Below, one piece after another: positions 22,691 to 36,156 of a DNA stretch of 62,126 bases. Each line of letters starts with the position of its first letter. Position 1 is the stretch's first letter. Position numbers and translations under genes: made by a program. Origin of the DNA: Prasinococcaceae sp. CCMP 1430 (taxonomy: Eukaryota; Prasinodermophyta; Palmophyllophyceae; Prasinococcales; Prasinococcaceae); assembly GCA_013416795.1 (NCBI GenBank), contig RQSC01000010.1, forward strand, positions 310,029 through 372,154, given 5' to 3'. The notes below the pieces were generated by a model that saw only the letters and a program-made list of their open reading frames with translations, had not been told where the DNA came from and made no database searches.

Positions 22691-22942
22691 ATGTCTGGGA
22701 ATACAGGAGAGCGCCCTTTTGCCGACATCATTACTAGTATTCGTTACTGGGTAATTCATAGCATCACGATCCCCTCGTTGTTTATTGCAGGTTGGTTGTT
22801 TGTCAGCACTGGTCTAGCATATGACGTTTTTGGAAGCCCTCGGCCTAACGAGTATTTTACGGAGAGCCGGCAGGAGATTCCTCTGGTTACTGGGCGCTTT
22901 AATTCTCTGGAACAAGTAGATGAATTCACCAGATCCCTATAG
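22691..22942 (+). CDS. psbE: cytochrome b559 alpha subunit
   Basis: Photosystem II reaction-centre subunit that shares a haem with PsbF. The 83-residue product begins [20 protein letters not shown]; the haem histidine lies in [19 protein letters not shown]. An in-frame extension upstream is not part of the protein. It is the first gene of a psbE-F-L-J unit with short spacers. Confidence 0.98.
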   Translation: MSGNTGERPFADIITSIRYWVIHSITIPSLFIAGWLFVSTGLAYDVFGSPRPNEYFTESRQEIPLVTGRFNSLEQVDEFTRSL

Positions 22943-22947
22943 AATAA

Positions 22948-23100
<153 letters not shown>

Positions 23101-23130
23101 GCAAGTTAACTTCCCAACTCACTAATTATC

Positions 23131-23247
23131 ATGACACAGCCAAACCCAAATAAACAAAGCGTAGAACTCAACCGGACCAGCCTTTTTTGGGGTCTTCTCC
23201 TAATCTTTGTCCTTGCCGTGTTGTTTTCTAGTTACTTTTTCAATTAG
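23131..23247 (+). CDS. psbL: photosystem II protein L
   Basis: A 38-residue subunit at the photosystem II monomer interface. The sequence begins [20 protein letters not shown] and ends SSYFFN. It starts with a normal ATG, so no editing is needed to create the start. It is the third gene of the psbE-F-L-J unit. Confidence 0.98.
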   Translation: MTQPNPNKQSVELNRTSLFWGLLLIFVLAVLFSSYFFN

Positions 23248-23364
23248 CCTCAGCCAAAGTCTGGCTATCTATGGGACTTTGGCGTGACGCGTAATCCAAG
23301 CTGTCTGCGACTGCCTTTGCCCTCAGTCAGGGCCCCGAAGACCCAATTGAATGGAGCGGAACAC

Positions 23365-23493
23365 ATGTCCAACGTTGGAACTACAGGCAGAATCCCCTTG
23401 TGGCTGATAGGAACCGTAGCAGGTCTGGCTGTTTTGGTGGTTGTCGGTCTTTTTTTCTATGGTGCTTATTCTGGTTTAGGCTCTTCTCTGTAA
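23365..23493 (+). CDS. psbJ: photosystem II protein J
   Basis: A 42-residue single-span photosystem II subunit near cytochrome b559. The start [20 protein letters not shown] was chosen over an upstream in-frame extension because it matches the family. It is the last gene of the operon and is followed by a hairpin with a T-run. Confidence 0.97.
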   Translation: MSNVGTTGRIPLWLIGTVAGLAVLVVVGLFFYGAYSGLGSSL

Positions 23494-23550
23494 GAAACCA
23501 AGAAGACCGAGTCGACTGCCTCTAAATCTTCAAAAGCCAAGGTCTACTCC

Positions 23551-23574
23551 GGGCTCTAGGTTGACCTAGGGCCC
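23551..23574 (+). terminator. hairpin with T-run after psbJ
   Basis: A 10-bp stem with one T-G pair and a TTGA loop (23551-23560 with 23565-23574), followed within a few bases by a run of T. It looks like a rho-independent terminator for psbE-F-L-J. Confidence 0.65.
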
Positions 23575-23907
23575 CAGTCTTTTTTGTAGATCTTGGCTCG
23601 AGCTAGAAAGAACAAAACCAAGCACATTTTGTCTTTTCTCTTTTGTCTTTGGCTGGTGGCCTTACGTTACGCCAAGAGAATGGCTCGATGTGTTAACCAA
23701 AGGTATTGAAAAATCTATTTCAATTTACTGCTAGTCTTGTTACAAAATGTTTGATTTTGAAACTAGCCATAGGAAAAAGTAATCAAGCATGTCTTTTAGT
23801 AAGACAAGATAAATAATAGAAAAGGCATAAGCCAGAAAAGATAGCCGAACTAAGTCGTATGTAACTATCAATCCAATCTGAGCAAGGTCACGCCTTAGAT
23901 AAACTTC

Positions 23908-24204
23908 TTAGCGGTAGGGGTATTTGATAAAAACACACTCAGGCAAACAAGAAGGAAGTTTCTGAATCCTAGGCTGAATATTTTGTATGTTCCGCTTAGC
24001 AAGCAAGCCATAAATGGAGGCCATACGAAAATCTCCAAAATAATCGGCAGCCTGGCTCAGCAAAGGTAAGAAATAACGATATTCCAGGTTTTCCAGCTGC
24101 AAGCATCTCTCTGGCTGGCTAAGCAGTAAAAGAGCTTCTTTGCTTTTATGGTTTGGCAAAAAAACCAAGCAGGGTTGTACAAATCCACTTGGCTGGACAT
24201 TCAT
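23908..24204 (-). CDS. hypothetical 98-residue ORF between psbJ and petA
   Basis: The frame is open for 98 codons from the ATG at 24204, or 108 from a TTG at 24234. The translation has balanced, protein-like composition, with stretches such as FVQPCLVFLPNH and YFGDFRMASIYGLL. I do not recognise the family. It has no clear membrane span and only a weak AGGG sequence before the ATG. It lies upstream-to-downstream out of phase with petA, so it would be separately expressed. It may be a lineage-specific gene or a remnant. Confidence 0.35.
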   Translation of the reverse strand: MNVQPSGFVQPCLVFLPNHKSKEALLLLSQPERCLQLENLEYRYFLPLLSQAADYFGDFRMASIYGLLAKRNIQNIQPRIQKLPSCLPECVFIKYPYR

Positions 24205-24387
24205 GGCCCTAAAAAAGTAAGCCTTAGTGTACAAGTAATAGGGCGATTCCTCTGGTTTAAACCATATGCAAACGAGCTCGCTACCTTAATGAATGATATT
24301 TAGCGGCTTTAGAAAAGATTTGGACATGCTGCTATGACTAATTGTCCTGGTGTGAGTGTTTTGACTTGACTATAGATAGATGGATCA

Positions 24388-25347
24388 TTAAAAGTTCATT
24401 TCAGCCAGCTGGACCTTCTCAAATTGTTTTTTCTTTAACACTAGAAAAATCTGGGCTAAAATGACAGAAGCAAAAAAAAGTAAAAGTCCTTGAATACGCA
24501 AAGGATCTTGAAGCACGACTTCAGCTTCTGCTTGTCCAAATCCACCGACATTAGGATTGTTGGTCAAAGGTTGATCCACCTTAACCGTTTCTCCCTCAGA
24601 AATAGTCAATGTAGGTCCCGCAGGAATAAGTTCAACTACTTCTCGGGCCTCAGAGGTCACAATAGTAATTTCATATCCGCCTTTTGGAGTAGAAGCTATT
24701 TTGTTGACCTGACCTGCTACAGAAGCACTATAGACAGTATTATTACTTTTGCTACCATCAGGATATATTTGGCCTCGCCCTCTATTTCCACCCACATAAA
24801 TAGGATACTTTAAGAAATTAGTCTCCTTATTGGTACTGGGGTCTGGAGAAAGTAAAGGAAAGACCATTTCGCTGTATTTCTTTCCTGGCACTGGACCTAC
24901 GACCAGGATATTCTTTTGGTCAGGCTTGTAAGGCTGAAAGTAAAGATTCCCAACCCTCTCTTTAAGTTCTGGGGGGATACGCTCGGCAGGAGCTAATGTA
25001 AAACCTTCGGGAAGAATCAAAACAGCCCCAACATTTAATCCACCCTTCTTTCCATTGGCCAAAACCTGTTTGACCTGCAGATCATAGGGAATTTTAACTA
25101 CTGCTTCAAAGACAGTATTTGGAAGAACTGTTTGAGGCACTTCAATATCCAAAGGTTTCTTAGCCAAATGACAATTGGCACAGACTATCCGCCCAGTAGC
25201 TTCTCTAGGACTAGCATAATTTTGTTGAGCATAGACAGGGTATGCCTCCGAGGTCAAAGGCCAAACTGCTAGACCGGCAAAAAACAAGATAGAAATAACC
25301 GGTCCTATCCATTTTTCTTTTTTTTGACAAACATTTCTGTTTTGCAT
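24388..25347 (-). CDS. petA: cytochrome f
   Basis: Lumenal c-type cytochrome of the cytochrome b6f complex, which passes electrons to plastocyanin or cytochrome c6. The 319-residue precursor has a cleavable signal (about residues 1-35); the mature protein begins at Tyr36 in AYPVYAQ. The haem motif CANCH is at residues 56-60. A C-terminal membrane anchor is followed by a short [15 protein letters not shown] tail. It stands alone, converging on the psbE operon, as in land plants. Confidence 0.97.
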   Translation of the reverse strand: MQNRNVCQKKEKWIGPVISILFFAGLAVWPLTSEAYPVYAQQNYASPREATGRIVCANCHLAKKPLDIEVPQTVLPNTVFEAVVKIPYDLQVKQVLANGKKGGLNVGAVLILPEGFTLAPAERIPPELKERVGNLYFQPYKPDQKNILVVGPVPGKKYSEMVFPLLSPDPSTNKETNFLKYPIYVGGNRGRGQIYPDGSKSNNTVYSASVAGQVNKIASTPKGGYEITIVTSEAREVVELIPAGPTLTISEGETVKVDQPLTNNPNVGGFGQAEAEVVLQDPLRIQGLLLFFASVILAQIFLVLKKKQFEKVQLAEMNF

Positions 25348-25698
25348 AACTCAATGGTATCTTCGATAATGTGTGCGGAGAAGTCAATCCAAGCTACTGT
25401 CCACAACTCTGCCCTTATAGTAACCGGAAAGCTCCGAAATCAAAAGAAATCCTTTTTTGTATTCTACAAGTTCACTCTTAAGACGTTCTGGTCAAATTAT
25501 CCAAATGGCCATTGAGCTCAAACTAGGTGACAGAGGTGATCCAAAGAAAAGCGTTTTACAAACTAACATGTTATATTATACTTTGTTAGTCTAATAAGGC
25601 TTAGATGAGATTTTTCTAGACTTGAATAACTGTGACCGGATGATCCGAAATACTACACTCCATCCAAGGCTGTTCCTTGCGCTGAATCTTTTACTTTT

Positions 25699-25718
25699 AA
25701 AAAGCGATATCGCTTTTT
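25699..25718. repeat. 20-bp perfect palindrome
   Basis: The sequence AAAAAGCGATATCGCTTTTT reads the same on both strands. It may form a cruciform or hairpin or be a protein-binding site. It lies about 350 bp upstream of petA. Confidence 0.8.
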
Positions 25719-25930
25719 CGCTTAGTGTGACTAGATTAACTTACAATAGGTATGTTTGTGACTTGGGATTAACTGCGGTGCAATTTCAACCGATTTTGCA
25801 AATTAAAAATTGAAGTTAGAAGAAAGAACATAATGAAAGACTTAGTAAAATCATTGCATTTCAGCCAAGACCAAACCAGACCACACCTATGATCATGATC
25901 AGGCTATCTGCTAACTTAAAGCTAATTTAG

Positions 25931-26160
25931 AGTACGACTACATGTCCACAATTAAGGGTTATCAGTTGTAAATGCTTTTTACCCGGGCTTACCCGTAAAA
26001 TTACTATTCGTCGCTTTTACCAGGCTATCACTGAAGCGGTTGAGAAAAAGAAAATTCCGACTGGTCTAACCGGGAAGAACCCATGTTGATTGATTCTATC
26101 AATCGGGGCAAGATGGTTGGCCATGCTCGGATAACCAGCCTCAATCCCCAACGGGACTGA
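25931..26160 (+). pseudogene. frame-broken coding remnant of unknown origin
   Basis: A frame without a start codon (25931-26089, 53 codons) contains RKITIRRFYQAITEAVEKKK and runs into a second frame beginning at the ATG at 26083 (25 codons: MLIDSINRGKMVGHARI...). A single frameshift near 26083 would join them. Composition looks coding, but I cannot assign a family. Confidence 0.3.
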
Positions 26161-26205
26161 TTAAAGCTACCATGGTGAAAGAAATGGTTTACAAGGTACT
26201 ACAAG

Positions 26206-26412
26206 GTGGTAATATCTCAGTTTGTTCTGAAAACTTACCGAAACTCGAAGGCCCTAGACCCAGACCTCTTCCGGTCGTCCATTTTTGATCTTTCTTTTCT
26301 TTTTGGAATGACCATTACCACTGTCATTACTGTCATGGCTGTCATTCCACAAGCTCCTCTATTTGCTTCAGAGCCCATCCCTCACAGTACCACAACTGGG
26401 ATAACGGGTTGA
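26206..26412 (+). CDS. hypothetical short hydrophobic ORF
   Basis: A 68-codon frame. From the internal ATG at 26308 it encodes MTITTVITVMAVIPQAPLFA, which resembles a signal peptide or a single membrane span. No SD sequence is evident. A related 17-bp stretch recurs at 27169. The function is unknown and it may be a remnant. Confidence 0.2.
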   Translation: MVISQFVLKTYRNSKALDPDLFRSSIFDLSFLFGMTITTVITVMAVIPQAPLFASEPIPHSTTTGITG

Positions 26413-26434
26413 CCATTTATGAAGTTTGAACTCA

Positions 26435-26480
26435 TTTTAAGCACACCCGGGACCAGGAAAGTGACCAGGTGTGCTTAAAA
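26435..26480. terminator. 13-bp stem-loop after the ORF85-ORF78 pair
   Basis: A perfect 13-bp inverted repeat (26435-26447 with 26468-26480). It covers the point where the ORF78 frame, if read through its internal TGA, would end (26437). Confidence 0.55.
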
Positions 26481-26565
26481 ACTCGAATTTTTCCTGTGGT
26501 CCCAGATTAGCCTGTAATTGCTGATATTGCTCTTGAATGGCTTCTTCGACCATCTGATTAAAATA

Positions 26566-26802
26566 TCAAATAGGATAGTCAATTAGGAAAGACTCAGCCC
26601 AATAGTCAATATCTTGAAGCTTAGAGGGCACAGTTAAGGCCCAAGTAATGAGAGCGGAAGTATGTGCAGTCATGCTGCTGGGCCCTAATAGAAGAACCCT
26701 CATGGTATTCCAAGCTGTGTTTGATCCACACAAGGGCCTCATTGTAAGCCAGACCGGGTCTTGGTGTTGGCTAAAATGCATAGGTTTCTCTTTCTCTTTC
26801 AT
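26566..26802 (-). CDS. hypothetical ORF78, probably truncated by a TGA
   Basis: The ATG at 26802 is preceded by AAGGAGG (26809-26815) with a 6-nt spacer, an excellent SD site. The 78-residue product begins MKEKEKPMHFSQHQDPVW; I do not recognise it. The frame stays open for 42 more codons after the TGA at 26566-26568, ending at 26437 inside a hairpin. The TGA therefore looks like a nonsense mutation in a 121-residue gene. It lies 23 nt downstream of ORF85 in an apparent operon. Confidence 0.45.
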   Translation of the reverse strand: MKEKEKPMHFSQHQDPVWLTMRPLCGSNTAWNTMRVLLLGPSSMTAHTSALITWALTVPSKLQDIDYWAESFLIDYPI

Positions 26803-26825
26803 AAATAACCTCCTTAACTAAAATT

Positions 26826-27083
26826 TTAGAGTTTCTGATCTAGTAATAAGCGCTCTTCCCTGAACCCTCGGCAATAAGCACCAGCAATGAACATTCTTTT
26901 AGATGTGTATCGACGGCGCTTTTTGGGCTCTTCTGGGATAGCTTTGCCTTTTTGGGGCCGGGTCTTCTTCACATTCAGATTTTTTGAGGCTTGGTCCTTC
27001 CCAGTCTTCACTGGTACCTTGATAATCTTGACAAAACGGACACCCAGATAAAGGGGGCTGTCTCCGAAAAGTTCTGAAGGCAT
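26826..27083 (-). CDS. hypothetical basic protein ORF85
   Basis: The ATG at 27083 has AAGGAGG (27093-27099) 9 nt upstream. The 85-residue product begins MPSELFGDSPLYLGVRFVKI and is lysine/arginine-rich from residue 20 onward (PKKRRRYTSKR), which suggests nucleic-acid or membrane-surface binding (inference). I recognise no family. With ORF78 it forms a two-gene minus-strand unit that ends at the hairpin at 26435-26480. Confidence 0.45.
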   Translation of the reverse strand: MPSELFGDSPLYLGVRFVKIIKVPVKTGKDQASKNLNVKKTRPQKGKAIPEEPKKRRRYTSKRMFIAGAYCRGFREERLLLDQKL

Positions 27084-27761
27084 GAACTGTTACCTCCTTG
27101 GGCGTCTGACAATGAATCTCTCATCTTGATTCGAGTTATCCCTCTCTTTCTTTTAGGATCAAGCAGATCCACTGTCATTACTGTCGTGCTGTCGTGCTTC
27201 CCACTCTCTGAGTCCGTTCAAGCCCGTAAGTCTCGATTTCAGGATCTTTCAAAATTAACCTAGGTGTACAGATAGTTTTTTTTAACCCATAGGAAGATCC
27301 ACTACCATCTCTGTGCCTCGGTCTGTGATGATTTAATCTAGACTGACCAGATAAAAACCACTTTTATCAAGCTCTGTCACCGGAAGGGCCGCTTCACGTT
27401 GTACGGTGGAAAAGTACCCCCCAAGATTGCCAAATGAAAAAAATTCAACATGATGTATTTTAAGAGGCTGGTGATGTCTTAGGAGCAAAAGGTAGGAAGT
27501 GAATATTTTTCTCAAACCAGACAAACTCAAGAGTTATTTCAGCAAAAATTATTTCAAAGCAGATAACACCTGGCAGGTACCTGAGTTAACTTAAAATCAA
27601 GCCAAAGGCATTCATCTACTTTTTTGGATCCCTGGTGTGTTAATCTTGGCTCTGCCTTCGCCTTGACAAGCACAGAGCAGATCGGTGATACTGCCGTGAT
27701 CACCTGCTTGTTTACAAGCTTTCTAAAAGAAATTCTTCTTATTATCATCAAAAAATAGGCC

Positions 27762-28121
27762 ATGAATACATATGCAATTGTTGAGGCTGGAGGCGAGCAG
27801 ATTCGAGTAGAAGCAGGACGCTTTTATGACGTACGTCACTTGAGTACTTCTAGCTCAAGTTCATGGGCTCAAAATACCAAAGTGTTGCTTTATCGAGTGC
27901 TCATGGTTCAACACCAGACTAATACCCTAATTGGTAGGCCCTGGGTACAAGACGCGACAGTGAGAGGACGAATTTTACATCCACATCGAAGCCCAAAAGT
28001 GCTGGTATATAAGATGCGTCCAAAGAAAAAATATAGGCGTAAAAGTGGGCATCGCCAGAATATAGCGAGGTTAGTAATCGATGCTATTTGTATCAAAGGA
28101 CAGCGCTTACCAAATCATTAA
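27762..28121 (+). CDS. rpl21: 50S ribosomal protein L21
   Basis: A 119-residue large-subunit ribosomal protein binding 23S rRNA. It begins MNTYAIVEAGGEQIRVEAGRF, the L21 N-terminal motif, and carries the basic YKMRPKKKYRRKSGHRQ segment near residues 83-100. It is retained in streptophyte algae and some bryophytes. It stands alone with its own downstream stem-loop. Confidence 0.96.
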   Translation: MNTYAIVEAGGEQIRVEAGRFYDVRHLSTSSSSSWAQNTKVLLYRVLMVQHQTNTLIGRPWVQDATVRGRILHPHRSPKVLVYKMRPKKKYRRKSGHRQNIARLVIDAICIKGQRLPNH

Positions 28122-28456
28122 TGCACATAAAAGCATTGCTTTTTGTGCCCAATCTTGGACCACCAAAATCAGAGCGTCCAGACTGGAAAGGGTGCGATTA
28201 GCGCATCACTCTAGATATCATGTTTTGATAGTTTTATGCTTGAGGCCCTTGCACCTGGCTGGACCGGGTGCAGAAAAAGCAAATTCTAGGTGGAGAAAGA
28301 TACATCAATTTCTAAACCTTGAATTTTCAGTCCGGAAAACCACTGGAGCTAAAAAGGCCAATTTCTGTTGAGTACGGTGTACTGAATAATTACTGATTGC
28401 TCTTTGGTCTTAGGCCTGGGCTAAAGGATCTTAAACCAAAAACAGAGATAAGACAC
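28122..28456. other. spacer between rpl21 and trnI-GAU
   Basis: Beyond the rpl21 stem-loop I see no gene; in particular rpl32 is not present here. Confidence 0.6.
28123..28148 (+). terminator. stem-loop directly after rpl21
   Basis: An 11-bp stem with one bulged T and a 3-nt loop (28123-28134 with 28138-28148) begins immediately after the rpl21 stop. Confidence 0.6.
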
Positions 28457-28528
28457 TGGGCTATCCTGGACTTGAACCAGAGACCTCGCCCTTATCAGGG
28501 GCGCGCTCTACCACTGAGCTAATAGCCC
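28457..28528 (-). tRNA. trnI-GAU: tRNA-Ile (GAU), intronless
   Basis: A 72-nt cloverleaf with acceptor GGGCTAT/ATAGCCC and anticodon loop CTGATAA (GAU). In most plastids this gene lies between the 16S and 23S rRNA genes and, in streptophytes, has a group II intron. Here it is uninterrupted and sits between rpl21 and psaB with no rRNA nearby. Confidence 0.96.
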
Positions 28529-29017
28529 TTTGGGCTCAGAGCATAACACTAGTATTATAGGAAAGATGCATTTTGAAGTCAATATCAGGCCAAGCTGATT
28601 CCTATACTTGGGGTTAGGGTAAAAGAAGTACACATATTCAAAGTTGGGCTTGGCCTATTTAGCATACCAAAGCAAGTATGTCAGGACTAGTGATAGCCAA
28701 GACGCGTCACTGATTGGATTTCCAAAGGTGCTTTTCCTGACTTGATAGATGGCTGGACACATCTTGTTGTGTTGGAAAGTGATGGCAAGGCAGTTCTCCC
28801 CTGAACTGCCCGCCGGTCGATCTCAGTAATTGGATCTGCTAATTCCCTATAGACAAAAATGAGTTTGGAAGTTGGACTGGGCAAAAAGGATAGACTTTTG
28901 GTGAACCATGTCATAGCTTTTTGCCCGGTGTTTGAATGACTCATTCAAGCCATCAGATCGAGTGAGAATACTGAAAAGTGATTCTGGATTGCTTTGGGCA
29001 CTTGGATTGAGGTGGTA
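28529..29017. other. spacer downstream of psaB
   Basis: The interval contains an ATG-initiated 85-codon minus-strand frame (28687-28944) of unknown nature, without an SD sequence, and a 17-nt palindrome (28932-28948) overlapping its start that may be the psaB 3' hairpin. Confidence 0.45.
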
Positions 29018-31240
<2,223 letters not shown>

Positions 31241-31247
31241 CTAGCCA

Positions 31248-33878
<2,631 letters not shown>

Positions 33879-34913
33879 CTAGGGAGGACTGAGCGGTCCT
33901 TTGGCAAGAGTAATTTGAAAATGGGTTTTTAGAGCTTCTACAATTTGCTCTACAGATTTTTTGCCTAAATGTTGAATTTTTAATAAATCTTCCTCAGTCT
34001 TACCACGAAGGTCAGCTACAGTATGAATATTCGATCTTTTTAAGCAATTGTAAGCCCTGGAGGGAAGATCTAACTGATCAATAAAACAAGTCTCCGGAAC
34101 TTGGAGCGCTGCGATATTTTCTGACAACCAAGGTTCTTTTTGGACCTGAAAAGCTGGGCGGTTGTATGGAATGTCTTCAGGTTTATTGAAGATTTCAGGG
34201 CATTTCTCAATTTCTAGAAGCGGAGTAAAAAGACACATCAGACGTTGAGAAGCCTCTTGTAGGGCTTGACTAGGAGTGAGTGCTCCATTAGTCCAGACTT
34301 CAAAAAACAACAATTCATCAGAGGGTTCTGCAGTCCGTAAAGAGTGTATAGTATAAGTGACATTGCGGACAGGTGTAAAAATAGCATCAACAGGTAAGAT
34401 GCCATTTTCTAAATAGCGCGGATCTTGAATTCGGTATCCTTTGCCGCATTCCACTCGCAATTCCATAGAGAACTCGGTACCCTTTGTCAGGCTGACAATG
34501 TGCTGGCTAGGGTCTACTACTTGTAAAGAAGAAGGTAAGATTAAGTCACGAGCCTTGAATTTACCAGGGCCTACAAAAGACACAGAGATATACGTGGGAG
34601 TACTTATCTGGCCTGCCAAGACTATGTCCTTGAGATTAAGCAATACATCGTGTACCGATTCCCGGACCCCTGGTAAAGTGGCATATTCATGAGGAGCCCC
34701 CTTAACCTTAGCAGAGGTAATACTGAGACCTTCTACTTCGGCTAAAAGAGATCTACGTAAAGCTACTCCTAGTGTGTTGGCCTGTCCACGTAAAAAAGGA
34801 GAGGCAGCAAAGCGGCTATAGTGTAATCGGGTTTCATACACTGTGGACTGAATACATTTCCATTCAGCTTCACGAAGAGGCATGAAAGTCAAAGGCTCCT
34901 GGGTCGTGCTCAT
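33879..34913 (-). CDS. rpoA: plastid RNA polymerase alpha subunit
   Basis: Alpha subunit of the bacterial-type plastid RNA polymerase (PEP). The 344-residue product has an N-terminal assembly domain (FLRGQANTLGVALRRSLL near residues 40-57) and a C-terminal helix-hairpin-helix domain (LPSRAYNCLKRSNIHTVADL through IVEALKTHF) that contacts DNA and activators. It is the last gene of the ribosomal cluster, 14 nt after rps11. Confidence 0.97.
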   Translation of the reverse strand: MSTTQEPLTFMPLREAEWKCIQSTVYETRLHYSRFAASPFLRGQANTLGVALRRSLLAEVEGLSITSAKVKGAPHEYATLPGVRESVHDVLLNLKDIVLAGQISTPTYISVSFVGPGKFKARDLILPSSLQVVDPSQHIVSLTKGTEFSMELRVECGKGYRIQDPRYLENGILPVDAIFTPVRNVTYTIHSLRTAEPSDELLFFEVWTNGALTPSQALQEASQRLMCLFTPLLEIEKCPEIFNKPEDIPYNRPAFQVQKEPWLSENIAALQVPETCFIDQLDLPSRAYNCLKRSNIHTVADLRGKTEEDLLKIQHLGKKSVEQIVEALKTHFQITLAKGPLSPP

Positions 34914-34927
34914 GGTCTGTAAATGGG

Positions 34928-35320
34928 TTACACCCGGCGTTTTTTCGGTGGTCTACAACCGTTGTGAGGCATTGGTGTGACATCGCGGACAAAACAGATG
35001 ATCAGACCAAGGCGACGAAGAGCGCGCAAGGCTGGGTCTCTGCCGGGACCTGGTCCATTGACCATAACCTCGGCCTGTTTCAGGCCATAATCCATCAAAG
35101 GTCGAATAGCATTTTCAGCGGCGCTTTGAGCGGCAAAAGGAGTACTTTTTCGAGCCCCTTTAAAGCCACAGGCACCTGCCGAAGACCAAGATAAGACCTG
35201 GCCTTGAACGTCTGTAACCGTAACCATAGTGTTAGTGAAAGTAGCTTGAATATGCACTACTCCTTTAGTGGCTCTTCTTTTAGCCTTGCGAATGCTGGTT
35301 TTTCTTATTGGTCTGATCAT
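34928..35320 (-). CDS. rps11: 30S ribosomal protein S11
   Basis: A 130-residue protein of the 30S platform. It carries the [21 protein letters not shown] motif region and the C-terminal [18 protein letters not shown] tail typical of S11. It lies between rpl36 and rpoA, the standard order. Confidence 0.98.
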   Translation of the reverse strand: MIRPIRKTSIRKAKRRATKGVVHIQATFTNTMVTVTDVQGQVLSWSSAGACGFKGARKSTPFAAQSAAENAIRPLMDYGLKQAEVMVNGPGPGRDPALRALRRLGLIICFVRDVTPMPHNGCRPPKKRRV

Positions 35321-35406
35321 AATTTCAGAAACATTGAGTCAATACATTACTGAGCGCACTTGGACCCTTATGGTCTCACAGTGATAAGCGGACCACAAAA
35401 CTTCAT

Positions 35407-35520
35407 TTATCCCTGGCGCTGCTTGTGCTTGGCATTTGAGCAAACGACCATAATCTTTCCCCTTCTGCGAATCAAACGACAATGCTCACACATCCGGCGA
35501 ACAGAAGCACGTACCTTCAT
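35407..35520 (-). CDS. rpl36: 50S ribosomal protein L36
   Basis: A 37-residue zinc-ribbon protein: [20 protein letters not shown], with presumed zinc ligands C11, C14, C27 and H32 intact. It lies 86 nt upstream of rps11. Confidence 0.97.
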   Translation of the reverse strand: MKVRASVRRMCEHCRLIRRRGKIMVVCSNAKHKQRQG

Positions 35521-35736
35521 AATGGCATAACCTCAGTTGTCTAAACACTGGAATTCATGGATTTCAAACTGTCAGAAAACATCCAAGAGATTTGACCTTT
35601 CAAAGAACTGCAACCGATAACAAAAAGGTCAAATCCTCAAGCCAGGAACTGCAGATCAGACCTCAAGTCAAGTGGTGGCTGCACTCGCTGAAAACTGTGT
35701 ATTTCGGCCAAGCAGAAAATCAAGTCTTGGTCTTAT
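35521..35736. other. gap where infA is expected
   Basis: In the ancestral cluster infA lies between rpl36 and rps8. No initiation factor 1 reading frame or recognisable remnant is present in these 216 bp on either strand. Confidence 0.65.
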
Positions 35737-36135
35737 TTACCAAACATAGCAAAGCAATTCTCCCCCGACTTGCTTTTGCCGGGCCTCTCGATCTACCATA
35801 ATACCTTGAGATGTAGATAAGATCACAATGCCCATTCCGCCTAAGACCTTAGGAATATCTTGATGCTTTGAATAAACCCTAACTCCAGGTTTACTGATAC
35901 GTCGAAGGGTGGTAATACAGGAAAGACGCTGTTTTCCCTGGTATCGAAGCGTAAGCAGCAAAAAACGGGTTGTGCCCACTTGCCGTTCACGCAAATTTTC
36001 TAAAAAGCCTTCTTGCACCAAAATAGTCCCTATACTTCGGGTAGTGCGAGTAGCTGGTACTTTGACTACTAACATCTTGCTAAGAATGCCGTTACGTATG
36101 CATGTAATCATGCTAGCGATAGTGTCGTTGCCCAC
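35737..36135 (-). CDS. rps8: 30S ribosomal protein S8
   Basis: A 132-residue protein binding the central domain of 16S rRNA. The frame starts with GTG (read as [18 protein letters not shown], matching the family), preceded by AGGAG with a 5-nt spacer. The C-terminal S8 signature [21 protein letters not shown] is present. It lies 21 nt downstream of rpl5. Confidence 0.96.
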   Translation of the reverse strand: MGNDTIASMITCIRNGILSKMLVVKVPATRTTRSIGTILVQEGFLENLRERQVGTTRFLLLTLRYQGKQRLSCITTLRRISKPGVRVYSKHQDIPKVLGGMGIVILSTSQGIMVDREARQKQVGGELLCYVW

Positions 36136-36156
36136 GGTGACTCCTTGATCATGCTG

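Larger units (their letters stand above)
23494..24387. other. spacer between convergent psbJ and petA
   Basis: The interval contains the psbJ terminator-like hairpin (23551-23574) and one unassigned minus-strand ORF (23908-24204). Nothing else was identified. Confidence 0.6.
25348..27761. other. 2.4-kb region without standard plastid genes
   Basis: No plastid gene family was recognised. The region holds a 20-bp palindrome (25699-25718), a frame-broken reading frame (25931-26160), a short hydrophobic ORF (26206-26412, signal-peptide-like), a 13-bp hairpin (26435-26480), and two tandem minus-strand ORFs with perfect SD sequences (26566-27083). A 65-codon minus-strand frame (27333-27530) and a 17-bp direct repeat (26318 and 27169) are also present. 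It looks like decaying inserted DNA (inference). Confidence 0.5.

Noticed and set aside
28687-28944. 85-codon minus-strand frame downstream of psaB
   Set aside because: ATG-initiated but lacks a ribosome-binding site, and its start lies in a palindrome that is better read as the psaB 3' hairpin.
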